64,000 nucleotides of DNA from Posidonia oceanica (lineage: Eukaryota; Streptophyta; Magnoliopsida; Alismatales; Posidoniaceae): positions 125,831,001 to 125,895,000 of the forward strand of contig JAZBRS010000029.1 of assembly GCA_037176725.1 (NCBI GenBank). The letters run 5' to 3'. Positions 21,964 through 33,589 of this stretch are shown piece after piece. The translations under genes and the position numbers were made by a program. The notes below the pieces were generated by a model. It saw only the letters and a program-made list of their open reading frames with translations, did not search any database and was not told where the DNA came from. Within the stretch, counting starts at the first letter, position 1; each line of letters starts with the position of its first letter.

Positions 21964-23197
21964 TGTAGATACCCTATTTTAGCACTCCCTTCATGTTAGG
22001 ATAGTCTCTTGCATTAGGTCGCTTTCAGAGGCCCTCTACCCATTTCTGAATCTCACTTAAGCTAAATGTTCCTCTCAAGTCCAAAGTGCTATACCTTTTC
22101 TAAGTTCTAAATGTTGGCAACCTGAGTGTCCTTCACGTCCTGACCAAATATGGAAGTCAAACTAATTAAGGGTGCTGTCCGCTGGATTCTCAGTGTACAA
22201 CGTTGGTCGTTGGTTTTCCAGCAGCTAACATTGGCCGCTGGCTTTCCAGCGTCCAACGTGGCAACCCAGTCAGCCAAAGCTTTCCTTATTTGGCCTAATT
22301 CAGAAATTGTGTTTTTGCCATCTTTGGAACCTGTTGACCGGTCAAAGCCATCAAAGCCGAGTTTAATCGCACTTAAAGACTCCTTAATTGGAGAATCTTC
22401 TCTGATCCTGGCAGTTATGTCTCGGAGGTCGTTATACGTGAATTCTCTTGCTTATAATGTTATACACTGGTGTTCTAGCGTATAACACTTCTGAAACAGG
22501 AAACTCTGCTGACTTGGCATTTGTGTCCTTTTTTGTTCCTCCCTTGCTTCTATATAAGCATGGGTACCTCTACAGTGTTCAAGGCTGGATTTTGGAGAGA
22601 GGAAAAGAGCTAAGAAGCTTTTGGAACTCACATACTCTTGAGATTAAAAATCTTAGAGAAGTGAGGTCTTCAAGAACTGAGAGTGAAAAGAGAGGTTTTG
22701 AAAGAGAAGAGTCTTAGAAATAGCTGGAGGATCCTTTTGTCGTTGTTGGCTTCATGCTAACACGGTTTGCACCTTGTGCATAGACAAAGGAAACTCTGTT
22801 TCATACATTTCTTTCTTTATTTATGTTATTACTTGTTTAATTCCATAGCATAATCAAGCATTTCTTTATTTCAAGATCATACATTGTTAACTAGGCATAC
22901 ATCTCTTTTATTTGCAACCGGGGGGATCAAACCCCTCGGGTACGTATCTCACTACGTTTTCTTTACTTTCATTTCTACTAACTCTGGATAGATTACTACA
23001 CATATTAATTCATTTCTATATTGTCTTGTTTATTTTGTTTTGCTAACGTTTGTCATACAAGGAGGAAGAAGGAAGAAAGAACTTACCAAGCACGGGCACC
23101 CTTGGGCAATGCTGGCGTTGTCCCAAGGTAGCTGAACCCGCAACCACACTACATCTCACCAAAGGTGTCTCGAGGGCCGGCGAAAGCAAACCGAGAG
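21964..23197 (+). mobile_element. Tat-type LTR (3' LTR of Tat-X and/or 5' LTR of Tat-2); right end uncertain
   Basis: It starts TGTAGATACCC, matching the TGTNGAYACCC start of the Tat-1 LTR, but the rest is unrelated and only about 1.1-1.2 kb long. A TATA box lies at 22551. To the right the Tat-2 leader follows, with a weak PBS-like TGGCGATCACACCGATTC at 23198 (shares TGGCGA with the Tat-1 PBS, about 9 of 18 positions). No clear CA end is visible; 23000, 23059 and 23197 are possible. A polypurine tract on the left and a leader on the right would suit one LTR shared by two tandemly joined elements. Confidence 0.6.
22551..22558 (+). promoter_or_regulatory. TATA box in the Tat-X/Tat-2 LTR
   Basis: TATATAAG lies about 590 bp into the LTR, followed by a purine-rich segment. 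Initiation would be expected near 22580-22590. Confidence 0.65.
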
Positions 23198-24446
23198 TGG
23201 CGATCACACCGATTCCATCACACGTGGAGTGACGGAGTCGGATACAAAGAAGGGGAACCTCAAGAAAGAGAAGATAGAACGAGCAAAGGAGGAAGCCAAA
23301 AAAAGAAGCCTTCTTCTTCCCACAAAGCCATCGTCATCATCTTCTTCGCCTCACCAAAAACCCCATATCCACAATTACTCGCTTTGCTTTTTACATGCTT
23401 TACTGCTTGCCTGCATTTACTCCTTGCTTTATTTCCTGCATTATACATGTTTAAATATTTGCTTGACGTACTATGCATGCATTTTGGATGATGAATGCCT
23501 TCTTTTACACCAATGTAATGCCACTGCACCTACACATACTATGCATACTTGCCTTTTGTTATGATAAGTGTTTTCCCTTCACTATCATCCTCACAGCACT
23601 AGCATATACCATGCGCATGTCTTTTGCAATGATTTGTGTTACTTGCTTGCCATGTTTGGGTGATTTTCTTCCCCTTTTGCACTTAGCCTAAGGACAATTA
23701 GAGACTGATTGCTTCCCCCACGGCTAACTAAAAACGGCAAGTAAAAAAATAAACTCTAGGAGCAACTAGAGACTGCAACACACCTGCACCCCCTTTGAGT
23801 TAATAAAATGCGCAAGATAAAACACGAAGAATTTGCATAAAGCATCATATAGGGCATGCATTCTTCTCATCTGAGTCTGCCTACTTGTCTGAGAAGGATA
23901 GTCCCTGTCTCTTGCCCCGATGCTTTGGCATGGCGTGAGTAGATCGGTCTATCCCCCCTTGTCAGGGGGTTGCATCGGTGTTAGTAGAGGGTACCACCCA
24001 TGCTTTTGGCAGGGTCGAGGCTCCTAAAGCACCACCACGTTATACCTGAGCTCTAGCTTGGTTTGAGACGTGGGACCTACTTTTTCTAGCTTGAGTCGGC
24101 GACCTGTACACCCATGAGCGTCCAAAGTAGACTACCTACTAGGACACCCTAGATTGGTGAGGGAGAGCATGCTAGAAAGCATACATCAGCATTCATAGCA
24201 TACATCAAAGCATTTGCATTTTATTTTCGAGTTCTAACCCTTGTTTTTGCTTGCCTTTCGCACAGAGATCAGTGAGCAAGTTCCTTAGCCAGAGTTCGTG
24301 TTCTTTCTCTTACTGACACTCTTATCGCCACACTTGCTTCTGACCATCCTCTTCCGAGCTATTTCGCCTTCGCGATAATAGCTCCTCCTAGGATTCGTCC
24401 TCTTTCTCCCTGTCGTAGCCCTGTGATCACTCGCTCTTGGTCAGCG
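23198..24446 (+). other. Tat-2 5' leader
   Basis: It aligns with the Tat-1 leader over about 23470-24446, including the GTTAGTAGAGGGTACCACCC block near 23980. Nearer the LTR the similarity fades. Short translations here are not conserved with Tat-1 and are not annotated. Confidence 0.7.
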
Positions 24447-27400
24447 ATGGCCCAGTTTGTTGGTGATTCCCAGGTCCCTGTTGCCCCAGAGGTGGTTCCT
24501 GTTTCGGTCCCTCCGACTCCCGCATTGACCCCCTCTGTGCCAGCATCTCCTTCTCTGGTATAGTTGCCTCCCCTCTATTCTGTGGGGCAGTGGCAGGTTC
24601 CATCGGACTCGGTTGCCAAGTCCCACTTGGCATCCGCCGCCTACGCTCTGGAGGCTCCACTGACTCCTCCTTCCCAAGGTTATGTTACTTTTGACACCCA
24701 CCCTGCTGCGGTGACTTCCGCCTTAGGACCTCTGCCTCCTGGACAGTCTGTGTCCCAACTGCTTGACTCTGGTCCCCCACCGGTCCTGCAACTCAGCATA
24801 CCCACTGACGGATCCCCTGAGGCGCAGTATCGGCATCTGATGGAGACCGCCTAGAGACTGCAGGGCATGGCTCTATCTCTTCGCCCCTCTTTCATTCCTA
24901 CTGCTCCCGAGGCTCCGCTACGGCCTGCACTTGCGTTGCAGTCATTCCCTTCTGCTCTCCCGCCCAGACCATCGCCTCAGCTACTCACTACTCCGGCGAT
25001 GGGGGCTCAGCTTCTGCCTCCTACATATGCACAACACATTGCACAGCATCCTCCTCCGCCACCTGGTGGCCAGTCCTTAGGGCTGGTTGGAGCACAGTAT
25101 CCCTCAGGCCCGCTGCCCGGCACCGTGCCGGTGTAGCAACTGACGCTCCAGCACTTTGCATCACTTATCGCACCGCATGCTAGCTACTCCTGCCCCCTGC
25201 ATTAGCAACCCCCTACCCCAGCATACTTTCCTGCACACACAACACATCCGCACGGATACACCGCCCATCTCGTTGCTCCACCAGGCGACGCGATGGTGGA
25301 CCTGGAGGAGCACCACTGTGTGTCCTTTTCGGCGTATGTGGCCCCTGCCCCTGCTGCACCACCTCATTTGGCAGTAGCTCCAGAATCCAACGACGACAGG
25401 TTCGCCGTTCTGGAGAAAGCACTTCGACAAGTGCAGGGTACAGACCACCAGTCTTACCAATTCCGGGACCTCTGTTACTTCCCAGAGGCGGTGCTCCCAC
25501 CGAAGTTTTGCATCCCGGTCTTTGAAAAATACAATGGTAGAGGCTGTCCAATAGCACACCTGAAGGCATACTGCGGAGATCTCGCTCAGCTCCAGGCTGA
25601 CAAGAGGTTGCTTATCCGCTTGTTCCAGAAAAGTCTAACTGGCCCTACGCTCAAGTGGTTCACCTCACTTGATATGGCCACCATCAAGACATGGGACGAC
25701 CTCAGCCAGGCGTTCCTGGGACAATATTCCTTCAACCTGGACCTGTTCCCCAAACACGCGGACCTGGTCGCAACAAAGCAGAACCCCGGCGAACCGTTTG
25801 GGAGTATGTCGGCCGCTAATGCGCCCTTGCTTCATAGGTTTGAGATGGACCCTCTGACGAGGAGTCCCTCGAGATCGTAATTGGAGGTGCGCAGCCCGCT
25901 ACCGGGGCTCTGCTCAGCATTCAACCCGTCATGACCTTCACAACACTGGTTCGGACTGGCACCCACGTGGAGAGTTCGCTATGGAGTGGCAACTTCCCGA
26001 CACTCTCTGCGTTTGCCAAGCAGGCCGCCATCAGCAGCAACACCAGCAGCACCAACAGCAGCACCAGCAACAACAGCAACGGTAGCACCAGCAGCCGTCC
26101 TAAGAAGAATGACTTGCTGAAACCCGTTGTTGCCTATGTCAACCCCGCACCCGCGCCCACGCCCGCGCCTGTTCTGCAGGCAGTTCAGCCTCCCCCGAAT
26201 CAGGTAGTGTACGCACCAGTACCTAAGGCACCCCCCACACCACAAATCACTACCACCGCCCAATCGGTGTATCCTGCCGCACCGGTTCGGCAAGCACAGT
26301 CCTAGGGGCAAAGGTGGCAATTCAGAGAGCGGCGTCAATTCACTCCACTGGTGGAACCGCTCAATGCCGTCCTCCCCAAGGTCGCGTCATATCTAAGGTT
26401 TCTCGAGGTTCGCCCGCCACCAAATCCACTTCCTCCTTAGTATAAGGCGAATCTCTTTTGTGACTTTCATTGAGCCGTAGGGCACTCGACGAATAGTTGC
26501 CTCACTTTGTGGGACACCATTCAGAATCTGATCGAATCGGGGACGATCACAATCCACACGCACGAGGCATGCTCTTCAGCTCCTCCATCAGCATCAGCCC
26601 CTGCACTAGCATCAGCATCCCCTCATGCCAGCATCGTCCACCAGCCCCTCCCGGAGCATCCCAATTCGGAAGGCGCAGGGACCTCGGGAATTTATTCTCT
26701 CTCCCCTTCTGGGCCTGCTATGTCTGTGGTAAACCCCTCCGAGCTCATTCATGATGTCTCGGAGCCCTTCCCTCTCTCTCTCTATCATGCAGCCATTACC
26801 GGCTCTGAGTCGGGGATTCTTATGATCCGACCACGTGCCAAGCCGGGGCGCTCTGCCGTGCGCCCTACCATGCATCCTCAGGCCCCTACCCCTGTATACC
26901 TTTAGGCTAGACCGCAAGTCCAAACCCCTGCTTCCCTTTTAGGTAGATCCCTAGTTAGCCTACTAGCTAGGTCTCAACCAGGGCCTCCAGCAACGTACCA
27001 GCAGCATCACCCATTTCCCCCTCGCCCAGCATATGCTCCCGTAGCCCCTCTTGTGCTCGCAGCACAGGCACCCGCGGTTATTGACTTAACCTAGGACCCC
27101 CAATGCGTGCCCTACGACTATGCCACGGCAACGTGTGCAGAAGTCACGTGATCGGGGAGGGTCAACAAGCCCGCAGCTCTGGTGGTAAGGCCCAGCCGTC
27201 CAGCACCCGCTGCGCCCCCTCCAGCATCGAGCCAACCCCCCGCACCTAGCCCAGAAGAGCCTACCCCCAGAGCACCTCCTTCTACCACCAAAAAGCCGCA
27301 CCACAAGACCAACATCACCTCCCAGCTTAGGAGGGTTAAAGCAGACATTTCAATTTGAGACCTTATACACTCCTCTTCCGAACACTGCGAGGCTTTCCTC

Positions 27401-28842
27401 CGAGTGTTCCAAGCAGCCCATGTGTCCCAAACTATAGAACCCGTGGCCCTGGAAAGCATGGTTAGCGTCATTGCGGAGGCCCAGATCATCTCTTTCACGA
27501 GCGATGAGCTGCCTCCGGCGGGGATTATTCACAACCAGCCCTTGTTTGTCACGGTGCAATACAAAAACTTTCGCATTCCCCTGTCGCTGGTTGATAACGG
27601 ATCAGGCCTTAATGTCTGTCCTTTGCGCACAGCAACCAGGCTCGGATTCAAAGCCGAGGATATCACCCCAACGATAAAGGGAATGACAGCTTTTGATAAC
27701 ACCCACCATGACTCCCTAGGGATTTTGATTATTCCTCTCGAGATTGGCCCGGTCGTCTTCGATGTAGAGTTCTACATTGTCGACTTGGAGCCCAATTTCA
27801 ATCTTCTGCTTGGGCACCCTTGGTTGCATAAGCATCAGGTCATCTCTTCGACCCTCCACCCCATGATCAAGTTTCACCATGGCGACGATGTTATCGTTGT
27901 TATGATAGAAAACTTCGAGGAGTGGATCGAGGTGGCTGCACCCATCTCCCCACAGACTGTCCCTTTTGACCCCGAACTTTCAGATGCTTTGTATCGAGTT
28001 AATCGGTGTGAGCCAGTTAACTTTATACCTTATCTTGAATGCGTCAACTCCTTGACTGTTCACAGCAACCCCTATCGGATGGTCAAAAACGTCTGTCACA
28101 GGTGAGGCTATGTTAAGGGAACGCCGCTCGGACGATACGGCCAGGGAATCGCTGAGCCGGTCCAAGTAGTAGAGCGAAGAGATTCCAAAGGACTCGGATA
28201 TGGCCTGCAGTCCAGCAAAGACAAATGCAGGCAGCCCAAAGATCAAAGCATCGCCATCCTGCGGGACCTCACTAACTTTACTAGTGCAGGTACCCTTGAT
28301 CCAAGCAACAGTAAAGTCGCAGAGCAGCTAGTGTCATTCTTAAGCTCTCCGTTGCCAACAGAAGAATGGGTCTGCATTGAGGACTACTACTCAGATGAGG
28401 AGCAGTCTGGCATAGTCAAGGCAGCCCCAACCAGTAGCAGGGATCAGCTCAGCGTGGCAGCATCTCAGTCAGTTTGTTTGGCACTCACTGACGTAGCAGC
28501 AGATTTGGTGGGCCCTATGGTGGGATTGACAGTTTCTCCTCTTCCTGCAGTTTCACTAATGTCACCGACAGCCACAGCAGCACCTTCGGGGTCAAAAGCA
28601 CACCCTCCAGCACCATCCAGCAATCTGCTTGTGGCTGCAACCGCACTAGCATGGAAATCACTTTCTCCGACGGAGTAGTCAGTTGGATCAGGCGGCAGCG
28701 TGACTCGGCCCGCATTATTGACAGCGCCACAAGTAAGCCAGGTGGCTTTATCAGGCACACTACTGTCAGCTTCAGCAGATCCCGCTTTGTGGAGGATGCT
28801 CGCCGTCGTTACAGGGAGACAACCACTGTCACCCATGGGCAC

Positions 28843-29038
28843 CAATGTTTTGTCCCCAAGCATAGCAGCCCAGCCATCGGTCCTCCAGAGGAGCACTTGT
28901 GCCTCCCCTCCAGCAGCAGCAGTGACCTTGGCAGCCTACCCAATGTTTTGTCCCCAAGCATAGCAGCCCAGCCATCGGTCCTCCAGAGGAGCACTTGTGC
29001 CTCCCCTCCAGCAGCAGCAGTGACCTTGGCAGCCTACC
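28843..29038. repeat. Exact 98-bp tandem duplication in the Tat-2 linker
   Basis: 28843-28940 and 28941-29038 look identical base for base. The unit starts CAATGTTTTGTCCCCAAGC. Ninety-eight is not a multiple of three, so the duplication also shifts the frame. Confidence 0.9.
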
Positions 29039-29404
29039 CCAACAGCAGCAGTAGGCCTAGCTGTCGCCCAAGAGTCAGAGGTCACCGTCGCCTACTACGT
29101 CGACTCTCCCTCGGATGAAGAGGAAGCAGTGTCTACAGAGGCTAAAGTTGACTTTGCGATGGGAGACTTGGAGCAGCTGTTCCAAGAGCAACTCGCGTCG
29201 CTGCTAGAGGACGTCATAGAACATCAGGCAGCACAAAAGAAGGGGAAGGCCGCGGTCATAGATCCCTCCTCGCAGAAAGATCACGCCTCTATCATGGTTT
29301 TAGAAGATAATCCAGCAGCAGCAGTGCCCACTAAACCAGATGAGCTCATCACTCAGCAGCCAGGCGGCGGGTCTAGGTGGTATGTGCAATCCATGCCCCA
29401 CGTA

Positions 29405-29830
29405 GCATAGCAAGCATCAGCATCAGCAGTAGCACCGCAAGCATCAGCAGTAGCACCGCAAGCATCAGCAGTAGCACCGCAAGCATCAGCATCAGCAGTA
29501 CAACATGCATCGGCAGCACAGCAGGCATCAGCATTAGCACCCGCAGCATCAGCGTCAGCATCCGTAGCACATCATACACAAGCAGTAGCACTGCAACCAA
29601 CCGCACAAGTAGCAGTAGCATCGTACGCAACAGCACAGCATGCACAAGCAGCAGTATCGCAAGCAACTGCAACCAACTGCACAAGTAGCAGTAGCATCGC
29701 AGGCAACAGCACAGCATGCACAAGCAGCAGTATCGCAAGCAACTGCACAAGCAGCAACAGCACAGGCAGCAGTAGCACAAGCAGCAGTACAGATAGCAGT
29801 GGCAGAGTCAATGGAATCAGCAGAGTCAGC
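29405..29830. repeat. GCA-rich codon repeat region (Ala/Gln/Ser/Val) in the Tat-2 linker
   Basis: Units such as GCATCAGCAGTAGCACCGCA repeat from about 29412, followed by longer AGCAACTGC/CATGCACAAGC repeats to about 29830. In the coding sense they give Ala-Ser-Ala-Val-Ala-Pro-Gln-like repeats. The Tat-1 linker is also Ala/Ser-rich but lacks this expansion. Confidence 0.85.
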
Positions 29831-30460
29831 TGCAGCAGAGCAAGCAGAGCAGGCGGAGCAGGCAAAGCAGATTGCCAAGACAGAGGTCGTGCACCGAGGA
29901 TACAGAAACACTCGGGTAAGCGTGACCATCCTGAAGTGTCACCAGGGCCAAGCAGCGGAACATTTGCACTCATTCGATATCTCAGATCCCACTTTCGAGA
30001 AGGAGATTCTCTCGAAACTCATTGCATATGGAGAGGAGGATGATACAAGCGAAGATGAGAATGATGAACCATCGCCTGAGTTCCGGCCCCACGATGACGA
30101 TCCAGAAGGCCTTGACCTCCATGTTGAAGAAGAGATAGAGGTTGTCAGCATTAGCACTGCAGAAGAAGCCAGAGAGGTCTGCATTAGCGCGCACTTGTCG
30201 CCCTAGGCTAAAGCAGAATTCATTGCATTCTTGAAAGAGTATGCAGATGTCTTCGCCTAGAGTTATGAGGACATGGTTGGCCTCGACGTTGAAGTGGTTG
30301 TGCACAACTTGCCTTTGGATCCAAATGCAAAGCTAGTAAAGCAGAAGCTAAGAAGATGGCGACCGCAATGGCTACTCATGATCAAAGAAGAGATAATGAA
30401 GCAGCACAATGTTAACTTGCTGAAGGTCGTCCTTTACCCTGAGTGGCTTGCAAACATTGT

Positions 30461-30616
30461 GCCAGTGCCCAAGAAGGATGGCTAAGTCCGCATGTGCATC
30501 GACTATCGGGACCTGAACAAGGCGAGTCCCAAGGATGATTTCCCACTACCGCACATTGACATCCTAGTCGATGCACATGCGGACTCGGCCATCCTTCTTG
30601 GCACTGGCTAGTCGAT
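30461..30616. repeat. Inverted repeat from a templated insertion in Tat-2 RT
   Basis: 30571-30608 is the reverse complement of 30461-30499, with one base missing and a two-base difference. The insertion is 44 bp and is flanked by the 9-bp direct repeat CTAGTCGAT (30564-30572 and 30608-30616). Tat-1 has no insertion here. Confidence 0.9.
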
Positions 30617-32290
30617 AACATCGCAGGACACAAAATGCTCTCTTTCATGGACAGCTTCTCCGGCTACAACCAAATCAGACTGGCAGAGGAAGACATGGAG
30701 AAAACCTCCTTTATCACCCCTTGGGGTGTCTTCTGCTACCAAGTTATGCCGTTTGGGCTGAAGAATGCTAGCGCAACCTATCAGAGAGCGATGACTGTAT
30801 TATTCTACGACCTCATGCACCAAGAAGTTGAGGTTTACATGGATGATATGATTGCTAAGTCCAAAGAGCCTGAGGATCACCTCGTTTGTCCAAGGAAGCT
30901 CTTTGACCACTTGAGGAAGTACAAGTTGCACCATAACCCCAGCAAATGCATATTCGGGGTATCTTCTAGCAAGCTCCTGGGCTACATTGTTAGCCAAAGG
31001 GGGATTGAAGTGGACTCGATGAAAGTAAAAGCCATCGTGGACATGCCACCCCCTAGGACTGAAAAAGAAGTCTGAGGCCTGCTCGGACGCTGTAGTATAT
31101 CAGTCGGTTCATTGCACAGCTCACGCCTATCTGCGAACCGATCTTTAAGCTCCTGAAGAAGCATGCACAAATCAACTGGAGCGAGGAGTGCCAAGCCGCC
31201 TTTGACAAAATCAAGCAGTTTCTGATCAAGCCTCCCGTCTTGGTTCCTCCCACGCCAGGGAGACCTCTGCTTCTCTACCTCTCTACCACGCAGCATTCTA
31301 TGGGCGCCGTCTTGGGCCAACATGATGAATCTGGTAGAAAGGAGCGCGCCATCTACTACCTGACAAGAAATTCAATTATTGCAAAGCCAGGTATAGCACA
31401 ATAGAGAAGACGTGCTTATCTCTCTTCTGGGCTGCACAGAAACTAAGGCACTACATGATGGCGTACCCTGTTCGGCTTCTATGTCGGCGTGATCCCATCA
31501 AGTTCCTTTTCCAAAAGCCATCCATGGTAGGCAGATGCGTCAAGTGGCAGGTGTTGTTGTCTCAATACGACATCACCTTCGTCATGCAGCGGGCCATGAA
31601 GGGCCAAGCCATGACAGATCATCTTGCAGATTTTCCCTTGCCTGAATACCAGCCTCTCCTGACGCAGTTCCCGGATGAGGACATCCTCTTTGCAATGGAG
31701 GACTCTGGCGAGGAAGACCCTGAAGACCAAGAGCAGTGGCAGCTGTACTTTGATGGCGCTGTCAACAAGAAGGGTCAAGGCATAGGCGTAGTGTTGGTAA
31801 CGCCACAAGGATAGATGATCCCCTTTGCAAGGAAGCTGACCTTCAAATGCACTAATAATAAAGCAGAATATGAAGCATGCATCCTGGGATTGAAGGTCGC
31901 ACTCGAGCATGAGGCGCAGAAGCTGCACGTGCACGACGATACCATGCTGGTAATCTCCCAAGTGAATGGCGATTAGAGGACAAAGGATCCAAAGCTTGTG
32001 CCATATCACGAACATCTGCTGAAGCTGATAGAAGAATTTGTAAGCATCCGCTTCTCATACATGAACAGGGCAAGGAACGCATATGCAGATGCGCTAGCAA
32101 CCTTGGCGTCCTGGCTCAGTATACCTGAAGACCGTGCAGTGGATGTATCAGTTACCTGCATGGAGCAGCCTGCGCATTGAGGAGGCAGATCCAATAGAAG
32201 AGCAGCCTTGGTACCACGATATCAAGACCTTCTTGGAGTCTGCAGTCACCCGCCTGGCACTTCAGCAGCAGATAGAAGAACTTTGGCGCG

Positions 32291-32295
32291 TCTGG
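32291..32295. other. Target-site duplication TCTGG, left copy
   Basis: TCTGG directly precedes the Ath-1 5' LTR. The matching copy is at 38838-38842. Confidence 0.95.
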
Positions 32296-32579
32296 TGATT
32301 AGCACATTATTCTTACATGTTTTATGCCCATATTTATTTCTTTTGTTCATAAATAATATTACTCGAGGTATTTTGTGCAATTTGTGCAGGAACTTTGGAC
32401 CTAAAGAGAAAAGAGGAAAAGAAAGATGAAAAATGATAAAAGACAAAAAGAAATGCAAATCCAAGGATAAAAGAAATGGAAATCTGTGCAAGATATTAAA
32501 TATATCTTTTCCACGTATGTGAACACGAGGAGTAAGATAAGATAACAGAAGCAACAAAGTTGGAGAAAATTCAGGAACA

Positions 32580-32630
32580 GGTGGCGCCTCCTAGGCACCC
32601 AAAATCACATCTGGCGCCTCCTAGGCGCAT
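32580..32630 (+). promoter_or_regulatory. Duplicated palindromic GGCGCC sites in Ath-1 U3
   Basis: TGGCGCCTCCTAGGC occurs twice (from about 32581 and 32612), each a near-palindrome, about 130-170 bp upstream of the TATA box. The 3' LTR has equivalents near 37850-37900 with point changes. A role as a protein-binding site is only inferred. Confidence 0.45.
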
Positions 32631-32755
32631 AGAGGAGATCATGTTGACTCCGTCTTTGGCAATCACAGAAATATCTTGGAAATATCTTGTAATGGAAATT
32701 TAATTTCCTCATTTATATTCGGATTTGTTTACATGACGGTCAAGCCTTGTAAACC

Positions 32756-32762
32756 TATAAAA
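32756..32762 (+). promoter_or_regulatory. TATA box, Ath-1 5' LTR
   Basis: CTATAAAAGGGACCC is a strong plant TATA context. It is conserved in the 3' LTR at 38025-38031. Confidence 0.75.
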
Positions 32763-33571
32763 GGGACCCATTGTGTAAACCCTAGGTATCCGGAATCTTC
32801 CACATTAGGCTTAAGTTTTCTTTCTCCATTGTTTAGAGTTCTTCAAGCTTAGTTTCTGTAATCAAGGTATTTTTATCAATAGAAGTTCATTTTCTTTCTA
32901 TTAATTATGTCTTGTTCTTCTCTTTCTCTTTCTTTTAGTTTTATGTTTTCATTATCATGTGTGGCTAAGTTCTTAGATCTAGAGTTTAGATGAAGTTTAT
33001 GTATGTTCATATATTGTGATTGGTTTCTCTGTCTTCTCGTGCTTAAATGCTATGATTATGTAGACTGGATGTATATGATATGGATCATTCATTATTCGAT
33101 AAACTTTGATAGATTAATATTGATAATATCTTTTTAGTCTATGCTTAGGGAGGAATAACTTAGGGGTTGTGTATATAATCGCAGATCTAACATATATCAT
33201 TTGATTTAGTTTATTTTGTGTGATTTTATCTTAGGACTTGATAATCTATGGTACTTTGCATATAGGTTATGCTTGTTAAGATAAGAACCATTGAGTAAAC
33301 TATTTAGATCATGAAGAGAGACAAGAGTAGATTTAATCATGCATATTGGATTTTACATAAATGGATTCGAAGTCCTAGGTTTGTTTTAATTAGTTTGATT
33401 ACATCTTCTATTTGTAGTTCTTAATCATAATCTCTCTCAACCATCATTTCAATAGTTGATAATAAGTCTTTGTTTTCAAATATTATTCTCTGTGGGACCA
33501 ACCCGTATTTTGCATACGTACTACATAGTACACCGTACACTTGCGGTTAATTAAAATTTACATCAAGTTTT

Positions 33572-33589
33572 TACCACCATTGCCAGGGA
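33572..33589 (+). other. Degenerate tRNA-Asp-type primer-binding site, Ath-1
   Basis: TACCACCATTGCCAGGGA lies 6 bp after the 5' LTR. It matches the Athila-type PBS TGGCGCCGTTGCCGGGGA at 13 of 18 positions, and most mismatches are G to A. Confidence 0.7.

Larger units (their letters stand above)
24447..32295 (+). pseudogene. gag-pol: Tat-2 gag-pol, 5' part: gag, protease, RT, RNase H, most of aRNH (broken)
   Basis: It starts at ATG 24447 (MAQ) as in Tat-1. Gag lies at about 25390-25990, protease DNGSG near 27593, the G-patch-like segment near 28110-28200, the variable linker at 28330-29880, RT at 30400-31080 with YMDD at 30836-30847, and the second RNase H from about 31740. There are many stops, e.g. 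TAG near 24563, 24853, 25134 and 26305, TGA near 27150 and 28105, and TAA at about 30483. A lost G near 25800 shifts gag from frame 0 to frame 2, and the frame changes again in the linker (29410-29640). A 44-bp inverted templated insertion lies in RT. It is not functional. Confidence 0.88.
32296..33565 (+). repeat. Ath-1 5' LTR
   Basis: TG...CA ends, 1,270 bp, with a TATA box at 32756. It differs from the 3' LTR at scattered positions (a few per cent by eye), many of them G/A or C/T. Confidence 0.93.

Noticed and set aside
22991..23000. GATTACTACA as the right end of the LTR starting at 21964
   Set aside because: It matches the Tat-1 LTR end, but no PBS follows and the surrounding LTR sequence is unrelated. 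Kept only as one of three possible ends.
29373..29973. Cys/Leu/Ala-rich minus-strand ORFs
   Set aside because: Antisense translations of the GCA-rich codon repeat in the Tat-2 linker.
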